From the NCBI GenBank assembly GCA_000404785.1, contig ASNI01000001.1, positions 37,857 through 101,856 of the forward strand: a stretch of DNA of 64,000 nt. The letters are read 5' to 3'. Source of the stretch: Cloacimonetes bacterium SCGC AAA252-N17 (GTDB lineage: Bacteria > Cloacimonadota > Cloacimonadia > JGIOTU-2). A model generated the notes under the pieces. That model saw nothing but the letters and a program-made list of their open reading frames with translations, was not told the DNA's origin and did not search any database. Below, in pieces: positions 44,201 through 52,502 of the stretch. Made by a program: the position numbers and the translations under genes. The stretch's first letter is position 1; each line of letters starts with the position of its first letter.

Positions 44201-44395
44201 TCTTTCTATACAGAATCTGATGAAATCAAGGAAACCTTTGAAAAATTTGTAGATTATATTCAGAAGGAGACTCTTGCTGTTGAGATCGCTGAAATGGAAA
44301 ATTCAGATGGATTGAAAAGCTGGAATGTGAACGGGAAAGAGGTTTTCCTTCAAGTGAAGGTTATATCCGAGACTCCGCATAGCAAAATATCCTAA
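41243..44395 (+). CDS. ileS: Isoleucyl-tRNA synthetase (type 2)
   Basis: 1050 residues. Class I motifs: 'GPPTANGMPGIHHAM' with the HIGH-type sequence GIHH (55-58), and KMSKS at 596-600 ('KHGKKMSKSKGNAVDVFKI'). Editing-domain phrases 'LAWTTTPWTLISNVAL' and 'EDGTGIVHTAPAFGEDDY' are present, as is 'DWAISRDRYWGTPLNIWVCENCG' with a Cys pair. The length, the archaeal/eukaryotic-like C-terminal domain and the lack of the bacterial C-terminal zinc finger place it with the IleRS2 group, members of which tolerate mupirocin. It attaches isoleucine to tRNA-Ile in the cytoplasm. A structured terminator-like RNA precedes it. Confidence 0.96.
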   Translation: MFKKINVKAKPAEFEKPIRDYWKQHNIPQKSEDFREGAPKFVFYEGPPTANGMPGIHHAMSRTLKDVVCRYKTMRGYQVNRKAGWDTHGLPVEIEVQKQLGISVKKEIEEYGIEKFNKKCRESVFTYEKEWREMTNLLGYWLDLDNPYITLKNEYIESVWWLLNQFWEKGMIYQENKIVPFCPSCGTPLSSHEVALGYREVEDPSVFIKFKVKKAEDTYFLAWTTTPWTLISNVALVVHPEYKYVKIKVVGKYLILAKARLDIIKEKYIIVEEYKGSDFKNIEYEQLFPFVIPDKKAFYVVLGDYVTMEDGTGIVHTAPAFGEDDYKTGKKYDLPFIQPVNEEGKFTKEVTDWAGVFVKDADKEIIRNLKDRGLLYYREQIKHTYPFCWRCNSPLIYFARKSWYIKTTAFADKMRENNRKINWYPKYVGEKRFGDWLDNNVDWAISRDRYWGTPLNIWVCENCGTQDSPDSIQNLIEKGKMSNGKPVPKDIELHRPYVDNIEFTCSECGGIMRRTPEVIDCWFDSGSMPFAQWHYPFENQDIFDAELFPADFIAEGIDQTRGWFYTMLAIATFIKGKSSYKSCLVNELVLDKHGKKMSKSKGNAVDVFKILDKYGADATRWYLLSVSPPWMPTRFNEEGVLEVNNKFIGTLKNVASFFATYGNIDNFEYDEYKIAVEDRPELDRWIISRLNSVIKKVSEFNEKYNLTRAVRLLQSFVINDVSNWYVRRIRKRVWASGMEDDKVTAYMTLYEVLLTVSKLCAPYAPYISEEIYKSLTEKESVHLENYPVHDKNLIQPELEKEMQYIIDIVSLARAARNEVQIKIRQPLRILYVPEGLKDVVERMKSLIIEEINIHVIEFVKDKTRFMDYSIKPDYKVLGPKYGKHMSHIAQTLQNMDANHLIDILNKEGVYHLDVDTNEIKLTKESLQIKTQNKEGFVYGEEGDVFVALDTRIDDELLLEGNARELVNKIQFMRKEQDFDIMDRIEISFYTESDEIKETFEKFVDYIQKETLAVEIAEMENSDGLKSWNVNGKEVFLQVKVISETPHSKIS

Positions 44396-44526
44396 ATTTT
44401 CAATTAAAAACAGTGGCTTCATAACTCAACATTATACCGTAAGTTAAAGTTCTTTTAGAAAATTATAGGCGTTTTTTTACCTCTTTTTTATTTTTGACTC
44501 CAAAAAAAATGGAGTATAAATGGTAT

Positions 44527-45220
44527 TAAACCAAAGAGTATAATGAATTTTGTGATTTTGTGTTTGCTTGTGAAGCAGATGCTCTAAAAGCTGTTGCGGA
44601 ATTTATGAAGAAATGCAAGTATTTTGAGATAACAGATATATCGTGCCAAGAAGTAAGAAAATATCAAGGCAAAGGACATCCTATCCGCCAGTTGGCGGAC
44701 TATTCCCCCTATAGTTGGATACACGATTGATGGGATATTATCATCATCTTTAACAAATTACAATAAGATAAGAAGTTCAAAAGGGATGTTCATACTTGCT
44801 TCCAATGAGTTGGATAAATCAGTTTTAAGTTCGCCCTATATTCTTGTTGGTTACAAAAATCAGGGACGAGTAGAAAGAGGATTTCGTTTTTTGAAAGATC
44901 CTTCTTTTCTTGCTTCCTCAATATTTCTTGAAAAACCTGAAAGAGTAGAAACATTACTTTTCGTTATGATGCTGTGTTTAATGGTTTATTCTGCTTTAGA
45001 ATATAGAATACGGAAGGAATTGAAGGATAAAGGTGAATACTTCCCAAATCAGACAAAAAAGGATATTCAAAATCTAACAGCAAAATGGGTATTCTTTTGC
45101 TTTGTCGGAATACACGAGATCATTATTGAAAATACAGAAAAAATAATTGCAAATCTAAAACCAAGTCACAGAATTATCCTTAAAATATTGGGTCCTATTT
45201 ATCCCGATTTCTATCAATAA
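44527..45220 (+). pseudogene. IS1634-type transposase remnant, frame-broken by the 16-bp palindrome
   Basis: Only the C-terminal part remains. The first piece (about 44536-44680) reads 'TKEYNEFCDFVFACEADALK' onwards to 'KYQGKGHP'. The second (to 45220) reads 'PPIVGYTIDGILSSSLTNYN' onwards through 'KGMFILASNELD' and the family signature 'QGRVERGFRFLKDPSFLASS', with 'KPERVETLLFVMMLCLMVYSALEYR'. The glutamate in 'RVERGF' is the last catalytic acid of the DDE transposase. The pieces are in different frames, and TCCGCCAGTTGGCGGA (44684-44699, 16 bp) lies exactly at the junction; taking it out gives one continuous frame. The N-terminal half with the two aspartates is missing. No terminal inverted repeats were found. 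Confidence 0.85.
44684..44699. repeat. 16-bp palindrome variant TCCGCCAGTTGGCGGA, copy 4
   Basis: One base from TCCGCCAGCTGGCGGA, inserted in the transposase remnant and flanked by CTA on both sides. Net insertion of 16 bases (or 19 if CTA is a target duplication) shifts the frame by +1, and its removal restores the coding frame either way. Confidence 0.85.
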
Positions 45221-45617
45221 CTATTCTAATTCGCTAAATAATAAATATGAAAAAAGTAAAATTATTGTATGCGGAGTCTAGGATATAAGAAGCAATTTCC
45301 CTCAACTCCATATTCATAATCAATTCCAATATGATTAGAGAATATTATCACCTATCTGCTTAGGGAATTTGGCAGACAGGCGCATATTATGTGAATTTAT
45401 TTTTGCAAAAAATATTTTGGGAATTGTGTTGTATGTGTCTTTTTTTATTATTTTCATGGTTGTTTCCATAACTACCACAGGATATGCAAGTTATGGTAGG
45501 GTGAGTAAGACAATAGTGTAACTTAATGCAATCCCGAATTCATTTTTATTTTTCATAATAAACCTTTGCCAAAATACAATAGATCAAATAATTCTTTGTC
45601 AAATTTAATTTTCTATC
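45221..45617. repeat. 3' flank of the beta-propeller gene, duplicated at 48334-48750
   Basis: No gene. From about 45285 the sequence runs parallel to 48400-48750: 'AAGAAGYAATTTCC', a hairpin 'CTGCTTAGGGAA...GGCAGACAGG', then 'GCATATTATGTGAATT' and 'TATTTTTGCAAAAAATATT', a hairpin CCATAACT..AGTTATGG (about 45467-45497), and 'TTGTCAAATTTAATTTTCTATC' just before the stop codon. The similarity continues into the coding region for the sorting domain. Confidence 0.8.
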
Positions 45618-47825
45618 TTACCTCAAAAGTACTAATTTTTTTACCGCCTGTTTCTCACCGTTTTGGAAAGAGCAGAAATATACGCCGCTTTTTACTTCTT
45701 TGCCGGTTTCATCCCTTCCATCCCAGGTAACAGAGACGGAGTGACCGGGAGAGGGGGAGACAGGGAAAAGTTCGCGTACGATTTGTCCTCTCAAATTATA
45801 AATACTCATTTGTGATAATTCATGTGAATTCAATTTTCCCGAAAACGAGATGGTGGTTGAGGAAGAGAATGGGTTGGGGTAACAACTTATAATATTATTA
45901 TGACCAACAGGAGGTTCATCAATATCATATATTGAATATTCATAAATACTCGCAGATGTCTCCTCAAGATAGAGAAGGTAATTTGTGTTATCCCGTTTAA
46001 AGGGCACGATCTGTTCTGCATAAGACCAATTCCTGAAACAACAAAGACTATCGATGTGTCCGGCAGCAATTTCACTAAGATCATACACTGTGCAAATATC
46101 ATTTCCTATAAAGAGGAGATGATTATCCTCATCAACAGCTAATCTGCCGCTATTATCAACAGTAAAACTCTCTATAGGATTTAACGGATTCGATATATCA
46201 TACACAACGCAATGACTGATTGGATTGGAGGGAGACAATAATAAATAATCAATATATTCGGCTGTTTCGTTTTGATAATAGTAATAGGTAAAATACTGTC
46301 CCATTACCTGCATACTATCATTTGTATCGATATTATTAATAACAACAAAGGAATCAAATCCCAATATATATGCTACTTCGGGATGATTCTTAAGAAAATA
46401 CACTGTCCCATAAGAAATAGGAATGTCCCGCGTGGCTACCTGAACCAATTCATTATTGCCATCAAGCTCATATTTGAATAACGTTGAGTTATATGATTCA
46501 AGGAAACCGACACCTGCCTTGTAAGCAAGAGGATCACCATAGGGAGACTCAAGGGAATCCAGAATAGCCGTGTTTCCGTCTGGTTGTATTAACAGTGGAG
46601 TATTATATTTCTCATAAGTATCTTTATCAACACTAACCTGAACTATGATATTTTCATCACAGGATAGATGGTAAGGGGCAACATATTCATCGTAATATTT
46701 ACGGATAAAAACCGGATCATTAAGATTGGTTACATCCCATCTTTGTATGCCATCCTGCCACGTTTGAATGTAAAGATTTTCATTATAAAAATATGACGAT
46801 CTTAACATACTGTTCGAATGATAAGTATAGTATTTATTCAGTGAATTGTTTTCAATATTATAACAGTTAATATCACCATTAAAAGATTTTGACACAAAAA
46901 TTTTATTATTATATTCTGTTATCCCCTTATAGAAATTATAATATCCTATGTCATCGTCTGTAGTATGGTCAAGTAGTAATGGATTATGTACATCGCTTAT
47001 ATCATAGAGCCAAATATCGTCTGCTCCCCTAAGAATAATGTTATTATCTTGAATACTGAAATCATAGAGCTCATGATCTAGTTCACTTATTATATTCCAG
47101 TTGAAAGGATCGGATATATCATAAAATTTTACTCTTGTCAAACCGCTTGCTATTATAAAAACCGAATCCTGGAATATTGTTGTTATGTATGGAGATGATA
47201 AATCACCGATATATCCCGAACTATAGAGAAAGATACTGTCAGGATTTGATACATCATATAGATAAGCTTTATAAGAAGTTTGATAATTATTTATTACTAA
47301 TCCCAAACCATCGCTTACATGTTTCATGGCACAATATTCATGCGGAACGTTGAAGGTTGTAATTTCTTGGAATGTATCATTATCATAGACATGCATCAAC
47401 CATGAACCTGTCTCCAGAAGCTCATTGACAAAGAGATGGTCTCCATCAATAAAATAAGCATAGTTGCCAAGATAGTGAAGAGTATCTGTTATCGTAAGTT
47501 CGTATATATCAGATATGTAGATTCGATAAAGACGGCTTGTCGAAACGTATGTTGAAATATAAGTATAATCATTTTTTATAGATATATGTGTACACTTCCC
47601 TTCCAGATTATATTCGGTTAATAATGTTAACGAATCATCTTCTATTTCGAAAATCTCCAATCCTCTTATTCCAACAGCAAAGAGTTTATCATCCTTTACT
47701 GCCATGTTGTTATGTTGCTCACGCCTTTCGACGAATGAAAATTCGGATATTTTGTCTATATCTATTGCGTAAACATCACATAATGTAAAAAAGCTTAATA
47801 TTAGTGTTGCAACAATTTTTTTCAT
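45618..47825 (-). CDS. Secreted LVIVD-type beta-propeller protein with C-terminal sorting domain
   Basis: 735 residues, signal peptide (about 1-20). The body is beta-propeller blades of the LVIVD kind, with recurring 'lYDISdpxxPxxl' phrases ('LYDVSNPDSIFLYSSG', 'FYDISDPFNWNIISEL', 'LYDISDVHNPLLLDHT', 'RWDVTNLNDPVFIRKY', 'VYDISNPLNPIESFTV'). About residues 650-735 are the FlgD-Ig-like sorting module: 'CYPNPFSSSTTISF', 'SIYNLRGQIVREL' and 'TWDGRDETGKEVKSGVYF'. The last 32 residues are nearly identical to those of the M1 peptidase at 48751-51663. A surface or secreted recognition protein; ligand unknown. Confidence 0.8.
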   Translation of the reverse strand: MKKIVATLILSFFTLCDVYAIDIDKISEFSFVERREQHNNMAVKDDKLFAVGIRGLEIFEIEDDSLTLLTEYNLEGKCTHISIKNDYTYISTYVSTSRLYRIYISDIYELTITDTLHYLGNYAYFIDGDHLFVNELLETGSWLMHVYDNDTFQEITTFNVPHEYCAMKHVSDGLGLVINNYQTSYKAYLYDVSNPDSIFLYSSGYIGDLSSPYITTIFQDSVFIIASGLTRVKFYDISDPFNWNIISELDHELYDFSIQDNNIILRGADDIWLYDISDVHNPLLLDHTTDDDIGYYNFYKGITEYNNKIFVSKSFNGDINCYNIENNSLNKYYTYHSNSMLRSSYFYNENLYIQTWQDGIQRWDVTNLNDPVFIRKYYDEYVAPYHLSCDENIIVQVSVDKDTYEKYNTPLLIQPDGNTAILDSLESPYGDPLAYKAGVGFLESYNSTLFKYELDGNNELVQVATRDIPISYGTVYFLKNHPEVAYILGFDSFVVINNIDTNDSMQVMGQYFTYYYYQNETAEYIDYLLLSPSNPISHCVVYDISNPLNPIESFTVDNSGRLAVDEDNHLLFIGNDICTVYDLSEIAAGHIDSLCCFRNWSYAEQIVPFKRDNTNYLLYLEETSASIYEYSIYDIDEPPVGHNNIISCYPNPFSSSTTISFSGKLNSHELSQMSIYNLRGQIVRELFPVSPSPGHSVSVTWDGRDETGKEVKSGVYFCSFQNGEKQAVKKLVLLR

Positions 47826-47881
47826 ATTAAATTCCGATGATAATTATTTTTTAGGTTTTATGTTTATATCCTTTTTGATTT

Positions 47882-47924
47882 GTTACACAATGCCCAATGC
47901 ACTAAGCAAAGGACATTGTGTAAC
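47882..47924. repeat. 11-bp inverted repeat GTTACACAATG / CATTGTGTAAC
   Basis: Perfect 11-base arms separated by 21 bases between the small secreted protein gene and the propeller gene. No T-run follows on either strand, so it is not a classic terminator. It may be an operator or a remnant of a repeat. Confidence 0.55.
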
Positions 47925-47961
47925 GGAACACGTTCAAAGGAACTTCATAGCAGGGTGATTC

Positions 47962-48333
47962 TTACTCCTCGGGTTCTTCCAGAGGCCCAGGATACGGCCA
48001 CGGAACTGAATTGGATAAATGTAGGTTGAAATGATTATTATAAACTGTAAGTAAATGTGTTTCTTGATCTGTATGTTCGCCAACTACTACTCTTGCTGTT
48101 GCATCATGATTAAAAGATAAACCACAAACATCTTCGAAATAATATGTCCTTGGTATGTCAAAATCCTGTCTAAATGTTATTCCATAACAATACAACCACA
48201 CATCACCGTAACCACCGCTAAATCCCGGGTCTGCTGTAATATGGACATATACGATTGTACGCTCTTCACAAAAAACACTGATAATTCCAATCATTAACAG
48301 TAACATTAATACTACCAGAATTTTCTTATACAT
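47962..48333 (-). CDS. Small secreted protein, function unknown
   Basis: 123 residues with a signal peptide (about 1-22, 'ILVVLMLLLMIGIISVFC'). The Cys at 21 followed by 'EERT' might be a lipoprotein site, but the lipobox is poor. The mature part is beta-rich: 'TIVYVHITADPGFSGGYGDVWLYCYGITF' and 'YYFEDVCGLSFNHDATARVVVG', with two internal cysteines. It ends in an acidic, proline-rich tail 'PWPYPGPLEEPEE'. No family is recognised. Ribosome binding site AGGAGA precedes the ATG. It lies alone between two large secreted proteins. Confidence 0.6.
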   Translation of the reverse strand: MYKKILVVLMLLLMIGIISVFCEERTIVYVHITADPGFSGGYGDVWLYCYGITFRQDFDIPRTYYFEDVCGLSFNHDATARVVVGEHTDQETHLLTVYNNHFNLHLSNSVPWPYPGPLEEPEE

Positions 48334-48750
48334 TATATTCTCCTAATTTTTATTTACTCCCGTAAATGTCCTTCTTATATCAGGGAGTTATTTCCATATA
48401 AGAAGTAATTTCCCCAACTCCATTTCCTGCTCTCAGCTTCCGCTCCTTGAATGACAGAAGAGAGCTTTAAAAGGAATAACCTGCCTGCTTAGGGAAATTC
48501 GGCAGACAGGTGCATATTATGTGAATTTATTTTTGCAAAAAATATTTTGGGGATAGAATTGAGCAATTCTGTTTTCATAATTCTTTTGTGTTCTTGTATA
48601 ACCACCAACCGGTAAGCAAGTTATGCTATAGGGGGGGGTAAGTTAATAGTGTATCTTAACAGATTCCATAATACATTTTTATTTTTCATAAAATTACCTT
48701 AGGCAAAAGAGTATATTAATAATTATTTTTGTCAAATTTTATTTTCTATC
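48334..48750. repeat. 3' flank of the M1 peptidase gene, duplicate of 45221-45617
   Basis: No gene. It shares with the upstream flank the hairpin 'CCTGCCTGCTTAGGGAAATT...GCAGACAGG', then 'GCATATTATGTGAATT' and 'TATTTTTGCAAAAAATATT', a weaker ATAAC...GTTAT hairpin, and the last 40 bases before the stop. Eight G in a row occur at about 48632-48639. Confidence 0.8.
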
Positions 48751-51663
48751 TTACCTCAAAAGCGCCAATTTTTTTACCGCCTGTTTCTCCCCGTTTTGGA
48801 AAGAGCAGAAATACACGCCGCTTTTTACTTCTTTGCCTGTTTCGTCTCTACCATCCCAGGTAACAGAGACGGGTAGACCGGGAGAGGGGGTGAAAAGGAA
48901 AAATTCGCGTACAATTTGTCCTTTTACATTATAAATCTTTATTTTCGATAATTCATGTAGATTGGTGGTTGCATTATATGAGATGGTGGTGGAGGTGGAG
49001 AATGGGTTGGGACTACAGGTAAGGATGGTTGAATTAGGTTCCGGCTCATCATCGGTTGAGACACATTCGCCAAAATCAAGCATAAGTTCTGTGAGAAAAT
49101 CCTGTACAGTAGCGAGCTCCATAAAAAATAGCGGAAATCCAAGCACGACCGCTGCCTTGTCCTGTTTATCATCGACTAAGCCCACGACCTTTCCGGCATT
49201 TGCACCGGATTCGGAGTTATAGGTATAGAGAGTAACATCCATTTCTGCCTCAGGAAATTCAACAATATAATTCCACTTGTCATTCCATGGTGGAATAATG
49301 GTTCCATTCACATCGATGTAGGGATACCCGTCCTCACCAAGGGCACCGAGAAAATCAACATCATTAATAATGTTTGTATTTCCCAGACTGAAATAGTGTT
49401 GCAGAAAATATTCTGGAATGTAATCTGCTGTCTTCCATCCGCAGATGAGCACATGCCCGCCGCTCAAGATCATGGCATTGAGATTCTCGATATTATCAGC
49501 AATAAATTTTTCATTCATGTCCTCGTCATGCCAGATAATGGTAGAGTAATTTGCCAGCAAGTTTAAGTCCGGCTCGCCTTCATCTTCATAATCGTACTGA
49601 GTTATCTGGAAGTGCGTAAGCGCATCGGCGTAGAAATGATCAACTGTGCTATCTGCCGGTGTGGTTGGACCGCCGCTGCCGTTCTTTGTTTCATCAACCA
49701 CAAGGATACCCTGATCCATCGGGAAGTTTATCGGAGTTGCAGAGAGAATGTTGGAATGCTCTGTTTCTCCGGAAAAATAACCGGAAACCACACCGTATGA
49801 AATCTTATAATAATATGTAGTACCATTCACGACATCGGTATCCACATAGCTAAGTTCATCTCCGGGTACTTCTGCGATGACCACAAAGTCTTCAGTGAGA
49901 TTTTCACTTCTATAAATGCGGAACATTCCCTGGGAAATGATGTTGGGAAACTCTTCCCACATGAGAGATACCATACTGTTACCCGGAAGCGTTGAAGTTA
50001 GTTCAGGAATCACATAGGTATTTCCTCTATCCAGAATCCAGGAATTGGGGTCGAATTTAATGCTCAGAATTTCATCACCGATCATATACTCCGAACAGGT
50101 AAATTCCGGTTCGGTTTCCATAAGGATTGTCTCTGCACCCGATGTTGTGGTAACCCCAAATGGAATTGTCATATAAAACTGGCTCGTTGTCGGAGAAGTT
50201 GATCGGCTTATCATAAGTAGGTCAGGATCTCGCGAAGATCCAACACTTCTCAGATAGGCGTATTCAAAACTTGGTATGCCGCTTCCATAGATCCATGCAT
50301 CAAAATAATTATCAAAATCGCGTCCTGCCACATCCTCGCACACAGACTGAAAATCTTCAGTAATCACACAGCTGCTTACGTAAAGCGAGAAGTAGGTTTG
50401 CAGAATGTCAAAGAATGTGCTGTCACCCACAGCAAGCCGGATCATGTGCAAGAAGGATGCAGGTTTTTCATAGGTCGCAGGCGTAAAATACGCCAGATAA
50501 GAGGGATCGTATACGGTATAAGTGTTGCTTCCAGCCCAATTAAGATAATATGTATGAAATGACGACTGCACATAAGCGCACATCGCATCATATCCTTCTG
50601 TGCCTTCTACATAAAGGGCTTCAGAATAGGTGGCAAATCCTTCGGAAAGCCACACATCTTTCCATGTGAGAGGCGTCAGGCAGTCTCCAAACCACTGATG
50701 CCCGAGCTCGTGCACGAAGATCAATTCGTAGGTTCCATATCCATTGATAAGTCCATTTCCGATTGAGGTCATAGTTTGATGCTCCATACCGCCATAACCG
50801 CCAAATATATTACATTCTGCCGCTCCGTATTTTTGCCAGGGATAGTCCCCAAAACGATCTTCATAGATACCCATTGCCACCGGAATACAGGCAAAGTCGT
50901 TCTGGGCAGCACCAAGATGACCTGGATAGACATAGTTAATGATCGGCACACCCGGATAGGTCTGCTCAAACGTGCTGTAAGCACCGATGCAGAGAGAAAC
51001 GAGATAGGTCGCGATCGGATCGGTATTGTCCCAAGTGAAGGTCTTTGTGCCATCGCCATTATCCACTTCGCTTTCAAGCAAGCCGTTTGAAGCAACAAGC
51101 AGGTCGTCCGGAACAGTTATGATGGCTTTGGTGGTTGCCTTATCCCACGGGTGGTCGTATCCGGGCCACCAGTAACGCGCTCCATTTGGATCGGAGTAAG
51201 TGAATATGTATGATGACCAGTGTATGCCTGTGCTGTAGCCGTCGTTGCTGAGCACAGGATATCCTTCGTAAGAAACCTGTGTGGTAAAATTTTCCCCAAT
51301 CGAATAGGTCTGATCCAATGTAATTGTCAGAATGCCGTTTGCATAGGTGTATGCTGCCGTAATTCCGTTCACGCACACATCAGTAACAGTGAGCCCTTCC
51401 AGTTCATAGGCGATCTCGGACAGACCGTTTTCTGTGGCAGTGATCTCTGCGAATACGTTGCCTTCAATATAATGTGCGGTTGGGAATAATTCAATCGTGA
51501 TATCGTAGTGCTGCATGTCGAACCCGTGTAGGGAATCAGCGCGATGGGTGTAAAAATGCTGTTGAGCAACGGTTTTATGGAAGAGTTCGCGGGGGAGATA
51601 ATCTGCGAAGAGAGTTGTTGATAAAACAAGTAAAAATATTAAAACAAATAACCTTTTTTTCAT
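48751..51663 (-). CDS. Secreted M1 family aminopeptidase with Fn3-like and C-terminal sorting domains
   Basis: 970 residues. Signal peptide (about 1-20), N-terminal beta domain 'MQHYDITIELFPTAHYIEGNV', then the gluzincin core: exopeptidase motif 'GGYGGMEHQ' (288-296; GGMEH instead of the usual GAMEN) and zinc site H318-E-L-G-H322 with E341 in 'WLSEGFATYSE'. A Fn3-like domain lies near 575-640, then a Rossmann-like or flavodoxin-type region (about 650-870). The end is the sorting module 'CSPNPFSTSTTISY...KIYNVKGQIVREF...WDGRDETGKEVKSGVYF'. It should trim peptides outside the cell, fitting a protein-degrading lifestyle. Confidence 0.9.
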   Translation of the reverse strand: MKKRLFVLIFLLVLSTTLFADYLPRELFHKTVAQQHFYTHRADSLHGFDMQHYDITIELFPTAHYIEGNVFAEITATENGLSEIAYELEGLTVTDVCVNGITAAYTYANGILTITLDQTYSIGENFTTQVSYEGYPVLSNDGYSTGIHWSSYIFTYSDPNGARYWWPGYDHPWDKATTKAIITVPDDLLVASNGLLESEVDNGDGTKTFTWDNTDPIATYLVSLCIGAYSTFEQTYPGVPIINYVYPGHLGAAQNDFACIPVAMGIYEDRFGDYPWQKYGAAECNIFGGYGGMEHQTMTSIGNGLINGYGTYELIFVHELGHQWFGDCLTPLTWKDVWLSEGFATYSEALYVEGTEGYDAMCAYVQSSFHTYYLNWAGSNTYTVYDPSYLAYFTPATYEKPASFLHMIRLAVGDSTFFDILQTYFSLYVSSCVITEDFQSVCEDVAGRDFDNYFDAWIYGSGIPSFEYAYLRSVGSSRDPDLLMISRSTSPTTSQFYMTIPFGVTTTSGAETILMETEPEFTCSEYMIGDEILSIKFDPNSWILDRGNTYVIPELTSTLPGNSMVSLMWEEFPNIISQGMFRIYRSENLTEDFVVIAEVPGDELSYVDTDVVNGTTYYYKISYGVVSGYFSGETEHSNILSATPINFPMDQGILVVDETKNGSGGPTTPADSTVDHFYADALTHFQITQYDYEDEGEPDLNLLANYSTIIWHDEDMNEKFIADNIENLNAMILSGGHVLICGWKTADYIPEYFLQHYFSLGNTNIINDVDFLGALGEDGYPYIDVNGTIIPPWNDKWNYIVEFPEAEMDVTLYTYNSESGANAGKVVGLVDDKQDKAAVVLGFPLFFMELATVQDFLTELMLDFGECVSTDDEPEPNSTILTCSPNPFSTSTTISYNATTNLHELSKIKIYNVKGQIVREFFLFTPSPGLPVSVTWDGRDETGKEVKSGVYFCSFQNGEKQAVKKLALLR

Positions 51664-51700
51664 ATATGATCCTCCTGATCTATAAATTAACTACTCTCTT

Positions 51701-51721
51701 GGTTCGGGGTAAACCTGAACC
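51701..51721. repeat. REP-like hairpin GGTTCGGG / CCTGAACC next to the transposase gene
   Basis: Eight-base arms with a GTAAA loop and one mismatch, 42 bases beyond the stop of the REP-associated transposase. The same hairpin with perfect arms and loop ATAAA lies inside that gene at 52129-52149. Confidence 0.75.
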
Positions 51722-51762
51722 TACCCCGTTGTTTGAGGGTATTCACATTATCAATATTTCCA

Positions 51763-52428
51763 TTATAGATCGATTTCGTCAATTTTAAAGACACCTTTAC
51801 CGGTTTCTAAAAATATCATTGATGAATAAGGATATACATCAGGATTGGTAATACGTTTATCTTTGTATTGATTATTATGTATATAATTCAACTTTTCGAG
51901 ATATTTTTTCTGGGTATAAATATTGAAATCATAGAAATATTTTTGCCATTTGAAGTTTATTTGTAATTCATTTCTGATATCAATGGCGGTTTTACCCTTG
52001 ATGCGGTGCATGATTTTGGAGATATTTAATGGAGCATCTTTGGATAAAAGATTATAGTTATTATGGGGGTATTCAATCTCCCTCTTTTCCAGGGTAGGGG
52101 CAGGTTCATCCTGCTGCACAATCATATTGGTTCGGGATAAACCCGAACCTACCCCAATCCGGGTAGAGGCAGTTTTACCCTGCCTTCGTGGAGAAGTAAG
52201 CATTTCCTGTTCTTCAACCTCGAACCAGAACAATCCATGAAAATGATCGGGCATTATGGAAAATCCGAAAAGCCTAAATTTCAATTCCTTGCGGTACATT
52301 CCGATATTTCTCAACAAAATATTACAACATTTGTGATTCAAAAAGAAGGGTTGATGATTAAAAGTGTTAGTAGTGATAAAATGGACATGACAGGATTCGT
52401 TTATCTTGGGCAATTTTTTATGGTGCAC
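51763..52428 (-). CDS. REP-associated tyrosine transposase (Y1/TnpA_REP) with REP-like hairpins in its own frame
   Basis: 221 residues. Strand 'CHVHFITTNTFNHQPFF', the HUH motif in 'FRLFGFSIMPDHFHGLFWF' (H-F-H), and the catalytic-tyrosine helix 'YLEKLNYIHNNQYKDKRI' identify a Y1 transposase of the REP-associated type. Between them about residues 74-122 ('EEQEMLTSPRRQGKT...SRTNMIVQQDEPAPTLEKRE') replace the normal short loop. The DNA there is three hairpins: AGGCAG/CTGCCT (52167-52185), GGTTCGGG/CCCGAACC (52129-52149) and GCAGG/CCTGC (52100-52114). So REP-type DNA is translated in frame. Such enzymes nick REP hairpins; whether this one is active is unknown. Confidence 0.85.
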   Translation of the reverse strand: MHHKKLPKINESCHVHFITTNTFNHQPFFLNHKCCNILLRNIGMYRKELKFRLFGFSIMPDHFHGLFWFEVEEQEMLTSPRRQGKTASTRIGVGSGLSRTNMIVQQDEPAPTLEKREIEYPHNNYNLLSKDAPLNISKIMHRIKGKTAIDIRNELQINFKWQKYFYDFNIYTQKKYLEKLNYIHNNQYKDKRITNPDVYPYSSMIFLETGKGVFKIDEIDL

Positions 52429-52502
52429 AATTTATCCAATAACTATAATAAAAACGGGCAGGCGACCATATTTCTCAGATCAACCCGCCCAAAGGTTTAA
52501 TG

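Noticed and set aside
47882..47924. Rho-independent terminator after the small secreted protein gene
   Set aside because: The 11-bp inverted repeat has a 21-base loop and no T-run follows on the coding strand.
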